From the NCBI GenBank assembly GCA_002633005.1, contig NMRA01000496.1, positions 191,049-255,048 of the forward strand: 64,000 nt of DNA, read 5' to 3'. Positions 10,912 to 24,378 of the stretch are shown one piece after another (the stretch's first letter is position 1; the number at the start of each line of letters is the position of its first letter). This DNA is from Phoronis australis. Lineage: Eukaryota; Phoronida; Phoronidae. The notes beneath the pieces are model-generated. The model was not told the DNA's origin and searched no databases. It saw only the letters and a list, made by a program, of their open reading frames with translations. Both the position numbers and the translations under genes were made by a program.

Positions 10912-13289
10912 ATGTGTATATTTAGATTATTTACATACAACACGATTTAATAATAAGTACCTACCAGGGTTCCGTTTTCCGAGCATTCATGTTTAAACAA
11001 ACTTGTTGAATGACACTGATTGTGAGCAATGAGTAAAACCTACATCTAAAGCGCTGTTGACAGGAAAGTAGTTCAATGACACGCAGCGAGTTTGCGCGGG
11101 ACGCAACTATATGTGTTAACATAATTTGGCACGGAACGAGTTGTTATCATGTAAATTTTGTTGCCAGCTTTTAAGGTAGAGAATTTTTCCCGATCATCCC
11201 GTACCAAGTCAACATCTAAACGCTAAAATTGGGCACGGCAGATAGTATCGTGTTATCTGTGCTTTCGCAATAGCGTACATACACACGGTTGACCCTTTTC
11301 AATCCAATTCAAATCTACGCCAGAATTCCTTTGCCTTTTACCTTTAGTTCAACTGTTTCCAATTTACGCATCAAAATAATTTTTTTTCTACTTCTAATAT
11401 GCAAAATTATAGCCAAGACGGAAACCCAAGAACCATTGTCCCACTGAGGAGCTGGGTTCAGTAACTGAAGTGCCGACGTCATCTGAAGCTGACCCCACCC
11501 ATTTCATAGCGCAAAAACGGGTTAATAGTCTAGGAGAAAACTTGACAATCGTGCAATAGTCCATTTTAGTAGAACAAACTGTTCAAAAATATTTTTTCCT
11601 GTGATAAGTTGGGAGATCACCCGCGACTGATTAGAAGCCGTTTTGTAAAAGTTGTCAATCGTGTAGAAATTGAGACTTTTTGACATCCCTTTCATTCGAC
11701 AATGCTGTGAGGGATATGCCTGAACATAAAACTTGTATTCTAGCCCGATATGAGGAAGACATTACAAGGACCCTTCAGAGAATGACTGCTGACGTGCCCA
11801 ATTTGTGCTATCATCAAATGTTGGCGCAATAAAGTACAGATGCAACAAGGTCTAGGTACGACTAACCACAAAATGGCGTGTATGTTTTGTCTTTAATAAA
11901 GTACAATGTCATTTGTTGAGCGCTTTTTGTACTATCAAAGTTACACAGCAAGCAGGAAACATTTGCTTGCGCTACTTACATCAATCAGAAACCAGTGTTA
12001 CCCACGTGTACTGGCTTTGCTCGACTATTTGTCAAGCAAATTCTAAATTAGGAATGATCTACACTCACGCTTGTCACAAAGCATGCCTGAATTGTAAAAT
12101 GAGGATCGTTCGTCTATTCTATTCACGTGTCCCTCACAATGACAATCCATGAAGAAATTTTTCATTGAAAAAGTCAGTTCCAAAAACGACTCCGTTGTCT
12201 GTTTCCACTTGGCTTAGGCCATTTATCGTTATAACATTGCTCTGGTCTTGTTCCTCACTCAGGAAATGACCTCTTGGCCCGTCGTTGCTTCAGGCCGTGT
12301 CCTGAAATTGTATGAGTTTGGTCTGAAGAAATGGCAAATTGCCAGTTCCTTCCAAGCCAAGAAATCAACTCTATTTCGACATAGGAACAGCTTAAGACCA
12401 ATTTCATAATGGCACGTGACCTTGATCAAAACAGAAATCGCGGCTTTAACATCTCTTTGATTGTTCGCAACCCATCCCAGGAGAGGGTTGTTAAAACATA
12501 ATAACCTTTTTAAATGATAGAGACAGCCATACGAATAACACAATTTATAACATAGTTTTATACAAACATATGTGTTAACATGGCCAGATTGCTACGTAAC
12601 AAGAATATACTGATGTTTGTCACGAAAAATCCCATTACGACTGATGGTGACACGAAAACATCTACTCCCACTCATTTAATATCAGAGTTCGGTGTTCTGA
12701 AGTTCTCATGGTGGTGTACTACATGTATACTTTCTGCTCAACTTTGAATGGTATGACAGCAAACTGACGGCTGCTATACTAATTTTTTTCGATGGTCTCT
12801 TTCTTGGAGGAACAACTGAGAGGAAAATTACGCTGTAGAAATAGTGAACGACATGACATAAAAAGTTTAAAAATTTTAATTTCTGTGACACCCGCCCCTT
12901 TTTAACAGGACAATAAACCAAACCAGTCGAAGAGAAGTGCGGCAAGGTCGTCCCCTCAGTTTTACAACCAGAGAACGATTCCACTGTAAATTCTATTTCC
13001 GCCACGCCGTGGTCTTGAAAGAGAAAATTACTACACTCTTCTTCTTTTAAAATGTACAAAATTTCAAAACTAAACGCCAGATTTAAACGAGCTTGCGTCC
13101 ACAAGTTAATTACAGAGACACCGGGCCCCGTTTTACAGAGCGTATTTTTAGTCAGCTGGCTCATTCAAGCCCTCCTCCTCCCCTGGATGAGCGCGTGTCT
13201 TAGGAATAATTCCTTAACATATTAACCTATATATTGTCATTCAGTCTCCCCATTATGTCAGAATCTTACTTGGATGTCAACCATCATAT
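10912..13289. other. No gene recognised
   Basis: Region after the protease stop. A 152-codon minus-strand frame (12706-13164) has no recognisable domain. Confidence 0.5.
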
Positions 13290-14040
13290 TACGTGTGTAA
13301 GTTACTCCTGCTTCATTTATCAAAAGGACACGAGAGGGAGTATGCATAGGAATGATTTGACACCAAGTAAAGCAGCTGTTGGTTGTTAGATGGCAACCAA
13401 CGAACCCAGTCACTCTCTCTGATTGCTCATTCAACAACGGAGCTGGACTACGTCAACAATCCGGGTGGAAGTGACGTGTGTCACGCGCAACAGCTGCCTC
13501 ATCTGGTGGTGAAATGGTAAAACCAAGCCAGTCACTCAGTTAGCTGGGATATTATCAACAGGCCGTGAGATTGGTGTAAGTTTCGAATGTTATTGTCAGC
13601 CACCTATTTAGCTGTATCTGTTACTTCTGCTCCATTTATCAATGGACTACGACTGACAGGCATGGGCGCCGCACTTTTTCCAGAGCTGCGCCGCCCATGA
13701 AATGGAGCTGAGTATGGATATCAACCAACTACTCAAATGTACAATTACTTGTGCTCCATTCATCAAAGGGCCACGAAAAGGTGCAGCTACATGTATCTTA
13801 CATCGATGTACCAGATATACAGTGAGTTGATTGGCAAATTTCCAACTAAGTACCAACAATGCGTACGGCAATGCAACAAAATATACTCATCTACACACAA
13901 GATACCCCTTATACAGTAGCCACTGACAACCAGGTACACAATATGCCCTTTATTTATAGCCGATCAAGTACACAGTGTGTCTGTTGGAGCAAAATATAGT
14001 CATCTACACACTATATGCCCATTGTTTAGTACATGGGGTG
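13290..14040 (+). repeat. Degenerate local repeats
   Basis: GTTACT(T/C)CTGCT(T/C)CATTTATCAA recurs at about 13301, 13619 and, diverged, 13743; CAAAATATA(C/G)TCATCTACACAC recurs at about 13877 and 13989. No gene seen. Confidence 0.5.
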
Positions 14041-15209
14041 GTTCGCACACTTTCTCTCATTTTATACGCACATTGCATCAAAATAACAGTGAGCACGAGT
14101 TTACTCCAGATTTAACAATGACTAGCGTCGACGCCTTGCTAGATAGGGAATACGTAACTTTTCGTTGTCATCAAGTTATCGGCGCGGATAACTGCGTTCG
14201 CCAACATAACATTTATTATGTTGTTAGTATTAGCATTTGCAGCCAGTATCTATGAATGGGAAACTGCTCCAGATCTTTGACCGCCAGCATAATTACAGTA
14301 GACATGGAGCACGGGAGCAATCGTTTTACGTTTTTGTCTGTTTACAAAGTTAGTGGCCCTATTTCAGCATTTTGCAGTGCCAACTTTATTTTTTCTATTG
14401 CGCACGTCAGAGAGAATGAACCTTCAGCTACAGCGGTGTGTGTCACAGGCTCGGATTCATTTTCAATGAATCCTCCTCAGACGAACGTCCGATGCGGCAT
14501 TCCATCACGGGTACCAAGTCGACAACCCCATTCTCAAGGATCGATGTCAATCTCCGTTTCCTTCTACTAAGTCATGACCTGGGAGTACACTGGGAGACAG
14601 CGAATCTTGGTAGTAAACCAATAGTGGAAGATACCCACAAGCAATAAAAGCAACTTTGTGCGTGAGGGTTTGACAGGGACCTCAGCGGTCTCACACTCCA
14701 CTGATTTATCCACATTATTTTGAAAGTGCTTTGCCCACTCACACACTGTGAGCCATAAATGAGATAAGCATACCTGCAGCTGATGCAGCAAGTAGAACTA
14801 CTCTCGTTTATCACATTGGTGTAGACTCACAGTTGAACTGTGGTTTTCTGTTGACCCCAGACCGTCCTGAGTTGCACCATACACCAACTCCGGAAGGTCT
14901 CTCACGACAATTTAGCGTTATGTACAACTCATGGACGCCTGAGTAGATATGTTGTCCCTACGAAACAAAACAAACCTCGCTTGATTTTCAATTTTATCGG
15001 CTTCAGCACGATCCACTAATTTTGAAGCGAACGTATGTGTACATACATGTACATGTAACTGCAGGACTTCGTCATCTTTCACTGGAATATCGACGACTTC
15101 TTCCTAACGCCATGCACATTGCCGGAAGCATGATTCTGCATACCACTGACGTCATAAGCTAGATGCACATGTATAACTTTGATGTTTTTAGTAGCGGCTG
15201 CTGACTTAG

Positions 15210-15513
15210 GTCTAGTCAGTTAAGGGAAAATCGGTCGCTTTTTGAAAAAAGTGTCAAAATTTGGTCACTTGTGTAACTGTTTGTGCTCTTTCAAAGATTA
15301 AAAAAGACGCCTTGATTATGGCCGCCATCTTGGTTTAAATATGGCCGCAACTCAATTAGGCAATCGTATTTAAATCCAAGATGGCGGCCAAAATAAGTGC
15401 AGATCACGTGTCTCTTGTGCTTTTCTGAAAGAGCGCAAAAGAAGCTACAAAATTTCCACGCTCTTTTCAAAAAGTGAACGATTCGCCTAAAAATTGGCCT
15501 AAACTGACTAGAC
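15210..15513. mobile_element. 304-base foldback MITE
   Basis: The ends GTCTAGTCAGT and ACTGACTAGAC are inverted. Pairing continues with mismatches through GCTTTTTGAAAA / TTTTCAAAAAGTG to a central GGCCGCCATCTTGG / CCAAGATGGCGGCC pair. Nearly the whole length is self-complementary. Confidence 0.8.
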
Positions 15514-16114
15514 AAGTTGGCGGACGTAAAACAACTACCATAGCGTTAATGAGCAGAAGGACCAGCAAGTCAGCTCTCCTTTCCAGCTCACCGACTGGTA
15601 TGCAAGAATGCATAATCGTCTCCCAATTTCTGCTTTCGCGTCTCTCTTGGTATGAATCACTGGACCTTCCACTGAATTACTAGACCTCCCCTTCCTCAAT
15701 TAAGGAGACCCGGTGTTTCCTGTATTTAGTGTATGGTTGGAAATCGACTCGCTTCTTGAAGAATTCGATTTCTCTGGCGAACTAGCGTACGTTTGGGTAG
15801 ACAACGACAAAAGTCAATGGCCTTTAGATAAACAGATCTCAGAGGTATGTTTCGTGAACAGTGACTGACTAATTAAGCTATGGTTTTAACTTAGGGTCCC
15901 ACTTCCCATTTACTGGGTAGTGTTAATTGTACTTGTCATTAGTTGTTAGCATATCACCGTTTGAGATAATAATACACAAATACGTTATCTTTGTAAATAG
16001 AAATTATGTTTATGTTGTCAGAGACCTTATTCTTTCCCATACGTAAAATAGTTCTTGTGTGGAGCTGAAGACGACATTACGATACCTTATATTAACGAGC
16101 CTTGGGTTACTCTT

Positions 16115-17150
16115 CAGTGGCGGATCTAGGATACCATAAGGATGGGCCCAACATGTTGTCTCGGGGAATCGGGCAAAGTGCGATTGTATTTGCAGGGTGT
16201 CACGTTTTTCCCCGTGTGTGGGTGGGCGCAGGTTGTTACAGACCGGTGCTAATAGCTTTCGGTGCGATGATTGACTGAAGACTGATTCGAGTTAATCCTT
16301 TATTAATCCCGACAGTACGTTCACAAGCCTACTCAAACAAAAGTCCGACGTAATGTCTGTTTATGCTCCAGCCAGTGCTGCGAAGCCTTGACTTGTGATG
16401 AACTTCTGAGACACGTTCAGCAACTGTTAAACTCGTTGATTCAATGACCTTCTGTCTCTATAGCTGGCTCTCTATTGACTAACGCTGTAACTGCTGTTTC
16501 TCTTCACTGCAACTCAACTGTAGTTCTCCTGATTAACTTACTTGAACTGACTTGATCTTCTCTTGAACTGACTTGATCTCACTGACTTAATCTGACTGAC
16601 TTGATCTTATTGGACTCAACTGACTAACACAAACCCGTGCTTGTGTATTTATAGCCTAATGCATTGTTCTAGAACTTTTCATCAATTCAAGCACATTCTA
16701 GAACTTTCCTGAATCTACCCAACCATTCTACAGACATGTACTAGTCTCTAGAATATTCCAGACTGCATTAATCACTGTCATGCTAGAGTCTTCTAGAAAG
16801 TTCCACACTATACTGTAGTAAACAAATTACATCATCACTGTACTTAACTCAGGGGTCATGCCAATCAAACAGAACAACGAAACAAAACAATACAACTAAA
16901 AATACTGCCACACCATATTCTGACACAGGGCAGGCCCAAAGTTGCGGGAGCCGGGCATGTAGACCTTCTGTTCGGAAAATCTACAGATGGACTAAAAAAA
17001 AACGCCGCGATCTGGGGCACCCCCTTTTCCGCGTCGTAGTTGCTTACTCAATATTTCCTCGCGCTTCACGCTGTTGCTGTTTCATTTTTGCTTACGGCAG
17101 CCAAGGGGGGGTGAGCGGTCCCCCTACCCCCCCCCCCAAATCCGCCTATG
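16115..17150 (+). mobile_element. hAT-like short element, copy c, split by an LTR
   Basis: Starts CAGTGGCGGATCTAGG and ends CCCCAAATCCGCCTATG after G/C homopolymers. The central ~680 bases are a solo LTR, so the original element was about 350 bases. Confidence 0.65.
16234..16912 (-). mobile_element. Solo LTR of an LTR retrotransposon
   Basis: Begins TG and ends CA. Read on the minus strand it has a TATA box (GCTATAAATA, near 16645-16654), a degenerate repeated AGTCAGTTCAAG region and a polyadenylation signal AATAAA (16299-16304) near its 3' end, which is the order U3-R-U5. No internal gag/pol and no second LTR are present. A clear target duplication was not found. Confidence 0.65.
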
Positions 17151-17411
17151 CTCTTATTTAGTTGCCCAGAAACTTGGAGTAAAGTGCTGGTAACGAGTGC
17201 TGATAAGTCGACAAACATTACTGACGAAACCAAGAATGGAGCTGGCGCCTGGCAGTGAAAAATGGTGTCACTACACGGTGTAAAGCACTCAGAACTAGAT
17301 GTTGTTTTTCTAGACTTGTGAACTAACGAAGGCGTTTTTGGTAACTCTGAAATGCCGGAAAACTTTGGTGAAAAGGGTGCTGTATGATTTTATGTCATGA
17401 GCGTTGTGTTT

Positions 17412-18655
17412 TCATGTGCTGACACTGTTTGCAGGCTCACTACCACCGTATGTTGACAATGTGGTTACAGCTCTCGTGTCGTACCATCGCACCGCCACAA
17501 TCCCCGATTCCTCGACACAGCATTCGATAGCGCCACGTCCACGCTTTTTCATGTCAGACTCCGTCCGCAGCTTTACACAAGCCAATTTGCTAGGACGCAC
17601 AGTGCCAGTATAGTGGATGCCTCTCGACTTCAGCTCCATGATTAGAGGTATCCCCGTGAAAAAGTTGTCCGCAGTGATCTTGTAATTCAGAGCAGGAGCC
17701 TCAGGAATGGTCTGTGGCAGGGTCTTGGCAAGGTTCAGGACAACGTCTGCCCCGGCCAACACACAAAGCACTTTTCGCCGTCCCCTCACCATTGCCCTGG
17801 TACACATCAAAATGATACAGGATCCCACCAGCACCAGTTCTCGCCCACACCTTGATGCCCCATGGATAAGGTTTTCCCTTGACGTACTGCTTCAGTTTGC
17901 TGAACTTGTCCTTGAAATGGATCATCATCTCATCGATCGAGTTTTGCTCCTCGGGAACAAGTTTCAGGCAATTCTATCGAAATTTCTCAAGCCATGGGCG
18001 TACTTTCCACAGTTTGTCCTTCTTGTCCTCATTACTAGCAGTGTTGTTGTTGACAAAGTGTAGTGATGTTAATAGTAACTGAAATCGATTTCGGCTTATC
18101 ACACTTGCCACGGGTTCAATCATACCTAGTGTCAGACTCCCAGTAACAGCGATCCATACCAATCATTTTCTTCAGTTCAGTTTTATCAGTGTCAACAGAC
18201 TTTCCAGTTTTTTCTACACTGTACCGATTAGACATCTCAGAAAGCAAGTCCAGCATATCACCAGTTAGGAAATCATACAAGAGATAACCATCAGGCAATT
18301 CCAACAGCTTCGCTCTGAAGAAAGCATCGGGTGACACGAACTGTGATTTGGTCCATTTATAAGTATTCTTCTTCTTGGACGTAGCAGGCTGTGGTGCATC
18401 AGGTTGGGGCACAGGTTTATCTTCATCAGAAGATTCACTTAGCACTGGAGTTCCAGACTGGTCCTCAGGTATTTCATAATCTTCATCGTCTGTGGAATCT
18501 TCCTCAATATCACTGTCATTTGGGTCGATTTCGTCTAGTCTGTTGACAACATCAGCTACTCTGTAATTTCTAGTCCAAGTTGACGCTGACGTTGTGTAGA
18601 AGTGTGAGAATTCATCTGTAAATAATACCATCATTAGGTTAAAACAATCACACAA
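17412..18655 (-). pseudogene. piggyBac-type transposase (PGBD-like), decayed
   Basis: The first intact piece (18655-18116) has an acidic N-terminus and the FRAKLLELPDGYLL start of the family domain, ending MDRCYWESDTRY. A frameshift near 18120 leads to VASVISRNRFQLLLTSLHF (to 17974). An in-frame TAG at about 17974 follows EKFR, then NSIDEMMIHFKDKFSKLKQY, which holds the first catalytic Asp. A second frameshift near 17760 leads to ITADNFFTG, which holds the second Asp. The region of the third Asp is absent, and the frame stops at 17412. At least two shifts and one stop make it non-functional. Confidence 0.8.
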
Positions 18656-18723
18656 ATCAATTTATACCATAATATTAGCCTCGAATGGCAGATACAACCC
18701 TGTAATAACCCATAAAGTTATCT

Positions 18724-19519
18724 CACTAGTGAGATAACATTTTGGAGGGAAACCGAGGCAGGATTTGAACTCGGGCCTCAAGAGTTTCGAGTCGCCGACT
18801 TTACCACTACACCCCTCATCGAACGTGAAAATAGAACACGCGCAACAATCGCATGTTGAGCAAAGGGCATTGCACCGACATTTATACGCTATGAAAAGTA
18901 AGACGCATAATTTCCATAAAAACGATATTTTAATTCAGAGAATTTTTTCTCTCGTGTTCTCTCACTTGTAAATCACCGATCTCCAATTTGAATGCGGGTA
19001 TCGTGAAGTCGGGATCCTTTGACTTGAGCATTATACTCAGTTACTAGTGGTAACCTACTTTAGCAGACGATATTTTCCCAGTCAAAGCTTAGCGTGATAA
19101 AATGTGTAGTAAGCTATAATAGTTGCTAAACCTTAATTTATAGATTCACTTTATTTCTATTTTGTTTAATTTTTCAATTGGTTTTGAGTAAACGAATTAT
19201 TTGACAAAAATAGCTCGGCTTCATTTAAAAGATCACGACCTCTGACCCCGGGCCTCTGACATAGAAAGTAGTTACGAAGCCGAGGCGAGTCGAGAAAGGT
19301 AGGTAGATCGATTCATTGCAATGTTTCTCGTTCAGTATGTGGTATAAATAGATTATTACATGTTCTCAGTCGTTATCCGCCTCATCTAGAGCCCTCGAGG
19401 ATTTTGTAGAATTATTACCCTAGGGGCTAACGACCCTTGGGCGATAATTCTCCAAAATCCACTCGGGCTCTAGATAACGGGGGATAACGACTTCGCCATG
19501 TAATAATCTATTTATACCA
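18724..19519 (-). mobile_element. Composite repeat: tRNA-like SINE head plus palindrome, copy 1
   Basis: Shares order and sequence with 27643-28378. The first ~110 bases are a tRNA-like module on the minus strand (B-box-like GAGTTCAAATCC, opposite GGATTTGAACTC at about 18765). The end is the palindrome 19341-19518. Confidence 0.7.
19341..19518. repeat. 178-base palindrome
   Basis: Arms begin GGTATAAATAGATTATTACATG and end with its complement CATGTAATAATCTATTTATACC; inside, TCGTTATCC, TCTAGAGCCC and GATTTTG pair with GGATAACGA, GGGCTCTAGA and CAAAATC-type partners, down to a loop at CCTAGGGGCTAACG. Confidence 0.85.
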
Positions 19520-22500
19520 CAATAAAGTCTTCTAGAAAACTATATATCACGACAGCCTTTGCCACGTTTTTGAGAATTGTTTATGACCACAAATGCTATG
19601 TTTCAACACAATAACAGAGATAAAGTGCAAAGGATTATTTTATGAAAGGACAAAAAACCATCGTGTAGTTTTAGTGGTAATCAAATATCTGGAATGCACT
19701 AGTGATCATAACTAGCAACACAAAATAAAAATTAGGTCAATTTCGATGCTGGATAATTCAACATTCATTTTTTGTTTTAATTACAAGAGCCTACCACAAA
19801 GAAGTTAACAGAGCCAAAAATGTAGAAAAAGGTGTTATACTGGAGAACTGTTATGCGAATAAGATAGCAACATTTTTCTGTTGACATGCACAGGCGTCCT
19901 CAGCTTCTCATCGCGTCCCCAATACACCACATAATACTACAAGGTATGACACTCGGGACTAGAAATTCCACGGGTGCTTCGATTCAGCCGTCCATATCAA
20001 ACACATAACTCAATAAATTTACACAAAACAGGGGTTCAACAAACCATGAGAATTTGTTCTTTCTTAAAATAACATTCACGGTGTCCTGCTTTAGCGAGTT
20101 CGCAAGAAATTCGCTGTCAAAGCACAAAAATGTTCCCAAAAAGCCCAAACACACGTCGCACTTTGACGGTTCCAGGTCAAGGACGGTACGGAAATTGCCG
20201 GTTTGTCGCGTAAAGTCACGATGTCAATAACGCCGTCCATCCGTAATTCATCGGTAATTTCCGTGTATTTCAGAGTGAAGTGGTGATCACATGAATTTTA
20301 GGGGTCACAGATGACCCCGTGGGCCTCTAAGGGTTTTAAGGACCTTCCTGACCAGTCTGAGCATTAAACCATATATCTGAAAAATATTACATTAGTATGT
20401 ACTTTCGTCAAGTAAAAAAGGAAGGCTTGATTTCTTAACATTATACCAACCTGCCATTGACTTGGTCAAGAAATGGTGTCTGTTTTAATTAAATGTTACA
20501 AAAACGGAAGGTATATTCGTAGCGAAAAACAGCCGCAGTAACATGACCAATTTTGGTTCAAGGTGCATTCTCAAAATACACTGTTACAGTTTTTAATATG
20601 TCATTTCATTTTCGATGTATGCATTTTTTACGCCACTCTAGTAAAAGTAGCTCCCAAAATAATTAGCGTTTAGGATAACAGTTCACTTCTAAAATTGTCG
20701 CTTAACCAAGCAAGAAATCGAGCAAAACGCAGCGTGCGCGTGACGCCAGCGTGAACGACGACGAGAATGAGATTTATTTTCTATCGATCGTACCTGAGGT
20801 ATGAAAAACATTGCAACAACACATTATAAAAAGAAGAACTTGACATGCACTGAGATTAAGCAACAACAAACACTGAGCAACTGCATGTGATTAACCCGTT
20901 TAAACAACTGCAAACGAGATATGAACATGATTAACCTAGTTAAATACATATAAAATTGAATAACATATGTTGTAGCTATGGAGGCAGAAAGCTAATTGAA
21001 ACTGGACATGATTATATTAGCAAACTTGGCTACGTTCGACAAAACAAGAGCATGGTGATATTCATCACCTTGCGTGGTCACCAAGGTTACATGAAGGACA
21101 TGGCCAAGGTACAACTAACCCACTCAACACATTCTTCGGTGACTGGCAGTTTATGTGAGCCACAGAGGAGTTTACGGAAAGCTATGATCCTGTCTTCTTT
21201 CAAGAAATGTTTAAGGCCATGCAGAGATTTCAAGAGTTAATATTTATTACAAAAAGTTTCGTTTGACAACCTGTGGTAATCTATATCGATAAGCCGCGGA
21301 CCAACAAACTCCTTTATATAATCGTAATTAACACCAGTCACAAAACTCCCGGCCATTTTACACCACACTCAAACGTTTTGATTTTGGTTGTCCACTTAGA
21401 CTGAATCGCCAAGCTTCTTCACAAGCTGACTGAAGCCCACAGAGTGATTTAGCTGCATATAACATCGCATTAATCTGGGATATAATTCATCACAATTTAG
21501 ATTACACATGAATGTACTGGAAATCGTTTTTAAATCGCTGAAATATCTGCAGAAAATTGAGGTAGGCTACATAAGCTCCTTTCACACTGTGGTAACTTGA
21601 ACCCACCGTGAACTGTGTTCAAGTGACGGCAAAGACACCCAGAACGTGGTGCGTAAACGCAATATTGTAACACTGTCTTTGATGGTGAAATCTGGATCGG
21701 AATCTCCCAGATGCGATACGGAGCTGCCATTGCAGAAGCTATCGTGGCAACACGACTTCATCCGAAGTACACAATTTTCACTGCGATCGGTCACGTGCTG
21801 GCTTTTCGGACGGTGGTTCCTGGCAACGCGGCAAATTCGGAAAACATCTCCGAGGAACGTTTTAACTTGGAATAATTATATCTATAGGTATCCGGCACGA
21901 ATGCCACAATCAGTCGGGAGGACCGCAAGCAAACGCTAAAACTTGAGCACATTCAATTTTCGTGGCGGTATTGGCGCTTTGAAATAGAATTTGAAGAATT
22001 GCTTTCATCGTATAAAACGTCACCCTCCGGGTGAGGTCCGGAACATCCATCACTTTACACCGCCGTCGAGTATAAGCGACACTAACCAAGCAGTGGCCAC
22101 CACCAAGGGTAGGAGCAGAAACAGTACAGTATTTAAAAGGGGGGTTAATGGGGATAATTGCACCTTATCCTCATTTTGGAGGGTCCCCTCCGAGAGGGCC
22201 ACTTATTATGAAAGAGGATACAATTGATCCCAAGCCTGCCTTTCAGGCATAATGTATAATTGCATTAAATAGGAAAACCGGGGTCCCCGTACCATTTGTG
22301 TGTGCAAAAACCAACACCTCTGCATTAAGCCTTTGTTATAACTCTTTCAGTTCTTCTAAAAAGACTTGTCAAAATTATGCTGTGCAGTTTTAAACTCTTT
22401 TTTATATACCTTTACGTCTTTTTTGTACTTCAAACATGTTTTCTCTCATTGACACATAAACATCCGCTTCTGCGGTTAATTTTTGCATTTTAAGGCTGAT

Positions 22501-22949
22501 GGTATTAGAATATTTTACCACGCTAACAGAGTGACGTGTGAAAACAATCACAAGTCATGTTTGCAGGTTCTTTACTTTCAGTTCTTGCAATTGCCCCTGC
22601 CAATTTCTGCCAAAATGTCAGGAGGTCCCATGAAGTGACCAGTAAATGGACATCAGATTATCTGGTTAGGCAGATAGTTCTCAGTGGCGAGGCACACTCA
22701 TATCGACAAGGACGGGTGCCCGTAGACGTGTACCAAAAATTGCTGAGAGGTCTCCTATTGCGGGTGCCAGGTATGCCAATTACCACCCCTAGCTGTTGCG
22801 GGGTCAGATTTTTCTGTCTCACCCCTACGAAATGGAAATTTAGGCACCTCAGTATTGGACCCCGCGCGGGTCCCGCAAAACTTGCTGAAAAAGTACCGCT
22901 TGCCCGAAATCCAGTTTGGTACAAGCCTGCGTGCACCTTGTCAAATGAG
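19520..22949. other. No gene recognised
   Basis: 3.4 kb with frames below 135 codons and no domain. A GC-richer patch (22700-22940) precedes the minisatellite. Confidence 0.5.
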
Positions 22950-23800
22950 TAACGGTCGGGTAGAGCGGGGGAGCCGGGGATGAGTAACGTTCGAGTAGAT
23001 TGGGGGAGCCGGGGATACTAAATGCCAAGTGGCGGTCGGGTAGAGTGGGGGGATGAGTAACGTTGGAGTGGATTGGGGGAGCCGGGTCAGTCTAAATGAG
23101 TAACGNNNNNNNNNNNNNNNNNNNNNNNNNNNNNNNNNNNNNNNNNNNNNNNNNNNNNNNNNNNNNNNNNNNNNNNNNNNNNNNNNNNNNNNNNNNNNNN
23201 NNNNNNNNNNNNNNNNNNNNNNNNNNNNNNNNNNNNNNNNNNNNNNNNNNNNNNNNNNNNNNNNNNNNNNNNNNNNNNNNNNNNNNNNNNNNNNNNNNNN
23301 NNNNNNNNNNNNNNNNNNNNNNNNNNNNNNNNNNNNNNNNNNNNNNNNNNNNNNNNNNNNNNNNNNNNNNNNNNNNNNNNNNNNNNNNNNNNNNNNNNNN
23401 NNNNNNNNNNNNNNNNNNNNNNNNNNNNNNNNNNNNNNNNNNNNNNNNNNNNNNNNNNNNNNNNNNNNNNNNNNNNNNNNNNNNNNNNNNNNNNNNNNNN
23501 NNNNNNNNNNNNNNNNNNNNNNNNNNNNNNNNNNNNNNNNNNNNNNNNNNNNNNNNNNNNNNNNNNNNNNNNNNNNNNNNNNNNNNNNNNNNNNNNNNNN
23601 NNNNNNNNNNNNNNNNNNNNNNNNNNNNNNNNNNNNNNNNNNNNNNNNNNNNNNNNNNNNNNNNNNNNAGTGGGGGAGCCAGGGATGAGTAACGTTCGAG
23701 TAGATTGGGGGAGCCGGGGATAAATGAGTGGCGGTCAGGTAGAGTGGGGGAGCGGGGGATAACTTGAGTGACGGTCGGGTACTGAGAGTGCCGTGAGCCG
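22950..23800 (+). repeat. GC-rich ~35-base minisatellite around an assembly gap
   Basis: Units like GAGTAACGTTCGAGTAGATT plus GGGGGAGCCGGGGAT repeat on both sides of the N run 23106-23668. The gap is probably more of the same array. Open frames here are by-products of the repeat. Confidence 0.85.
23106..23668. other. Assembly gap (563 N)
   Basis: Continuous N inside the minisatellite. Single Ns also occur at 24273, 24854, 40901 and 55423. Confidence 1.
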
Positions 23801-24378
23801 GGGATATACTGCGCCAGATGAACACTGAGTAATTTCAGTAATTTATGGAAACAAATACTCAACCGAACAATATATGCAGGGATCTGTACTTTTTGTAAGC
23901 TACGTATGTCATCAAAACAGAAGTTGTTTAGTTCGAACTTTTTTAAAAATCAATTAAAGCTGGTTAGGCCTACTAAATTCTAGGAAAATTCTAGCTATTA
24001 ATTCTTTTGATGGCCTTTCCCTATTAGACTGATCACCAGTGCTGTCTCGTCTGAATCAATTTGTCGCCCTGGAAAACGAGTGCATAATTCCAGCCGCTCC
24101 TCTACGTTCTTATTGCTGGCCGGCAAAGAGCCTAAAGCACGATTACCGAATAATGCCCTCGATGTGATCTTACCGGCAAAAATAGTATGCTCATGGATAG
24201 CCAAACCCCAAAGGATAACTCCAGCGGCCGGACCCCTTTCCCTACGCCAGTGATTGTTCACTGATGATTACCNCCCCCGCTTTTGATGACGTCATCCGCA
24301 TATTGCGCAAATCAACAAAACGCGCAGAACATGGGTATTGCCAAGCCACACCGCCAGGTGGCTACCTGCAGTGAACAG

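Noticed and set aside
12706-13164. 152-codon minus-strand frame
   Set aside because: No domain, signal sequence or splice support; composition looks like chance translation of AT-rich DNA.
20956-21240. 94-codon plus-strand frame
   Set aside because: No ATG at its start, no domain, no convincing splice sites.
22941-23862. Long minus- and plus-strand frames across 23.1-23.7 kb
   Set aside because: They run through the N gap and the GC-rich minisatellite.
23998-24261. 87-codon minus-strand frame just upstream of TSR1
   Set aside because: Reads fairly protein-like (GNRALGSLPASNK) but no domain recognised and no splice partner; could be a divergent-gene exon, not supportable.
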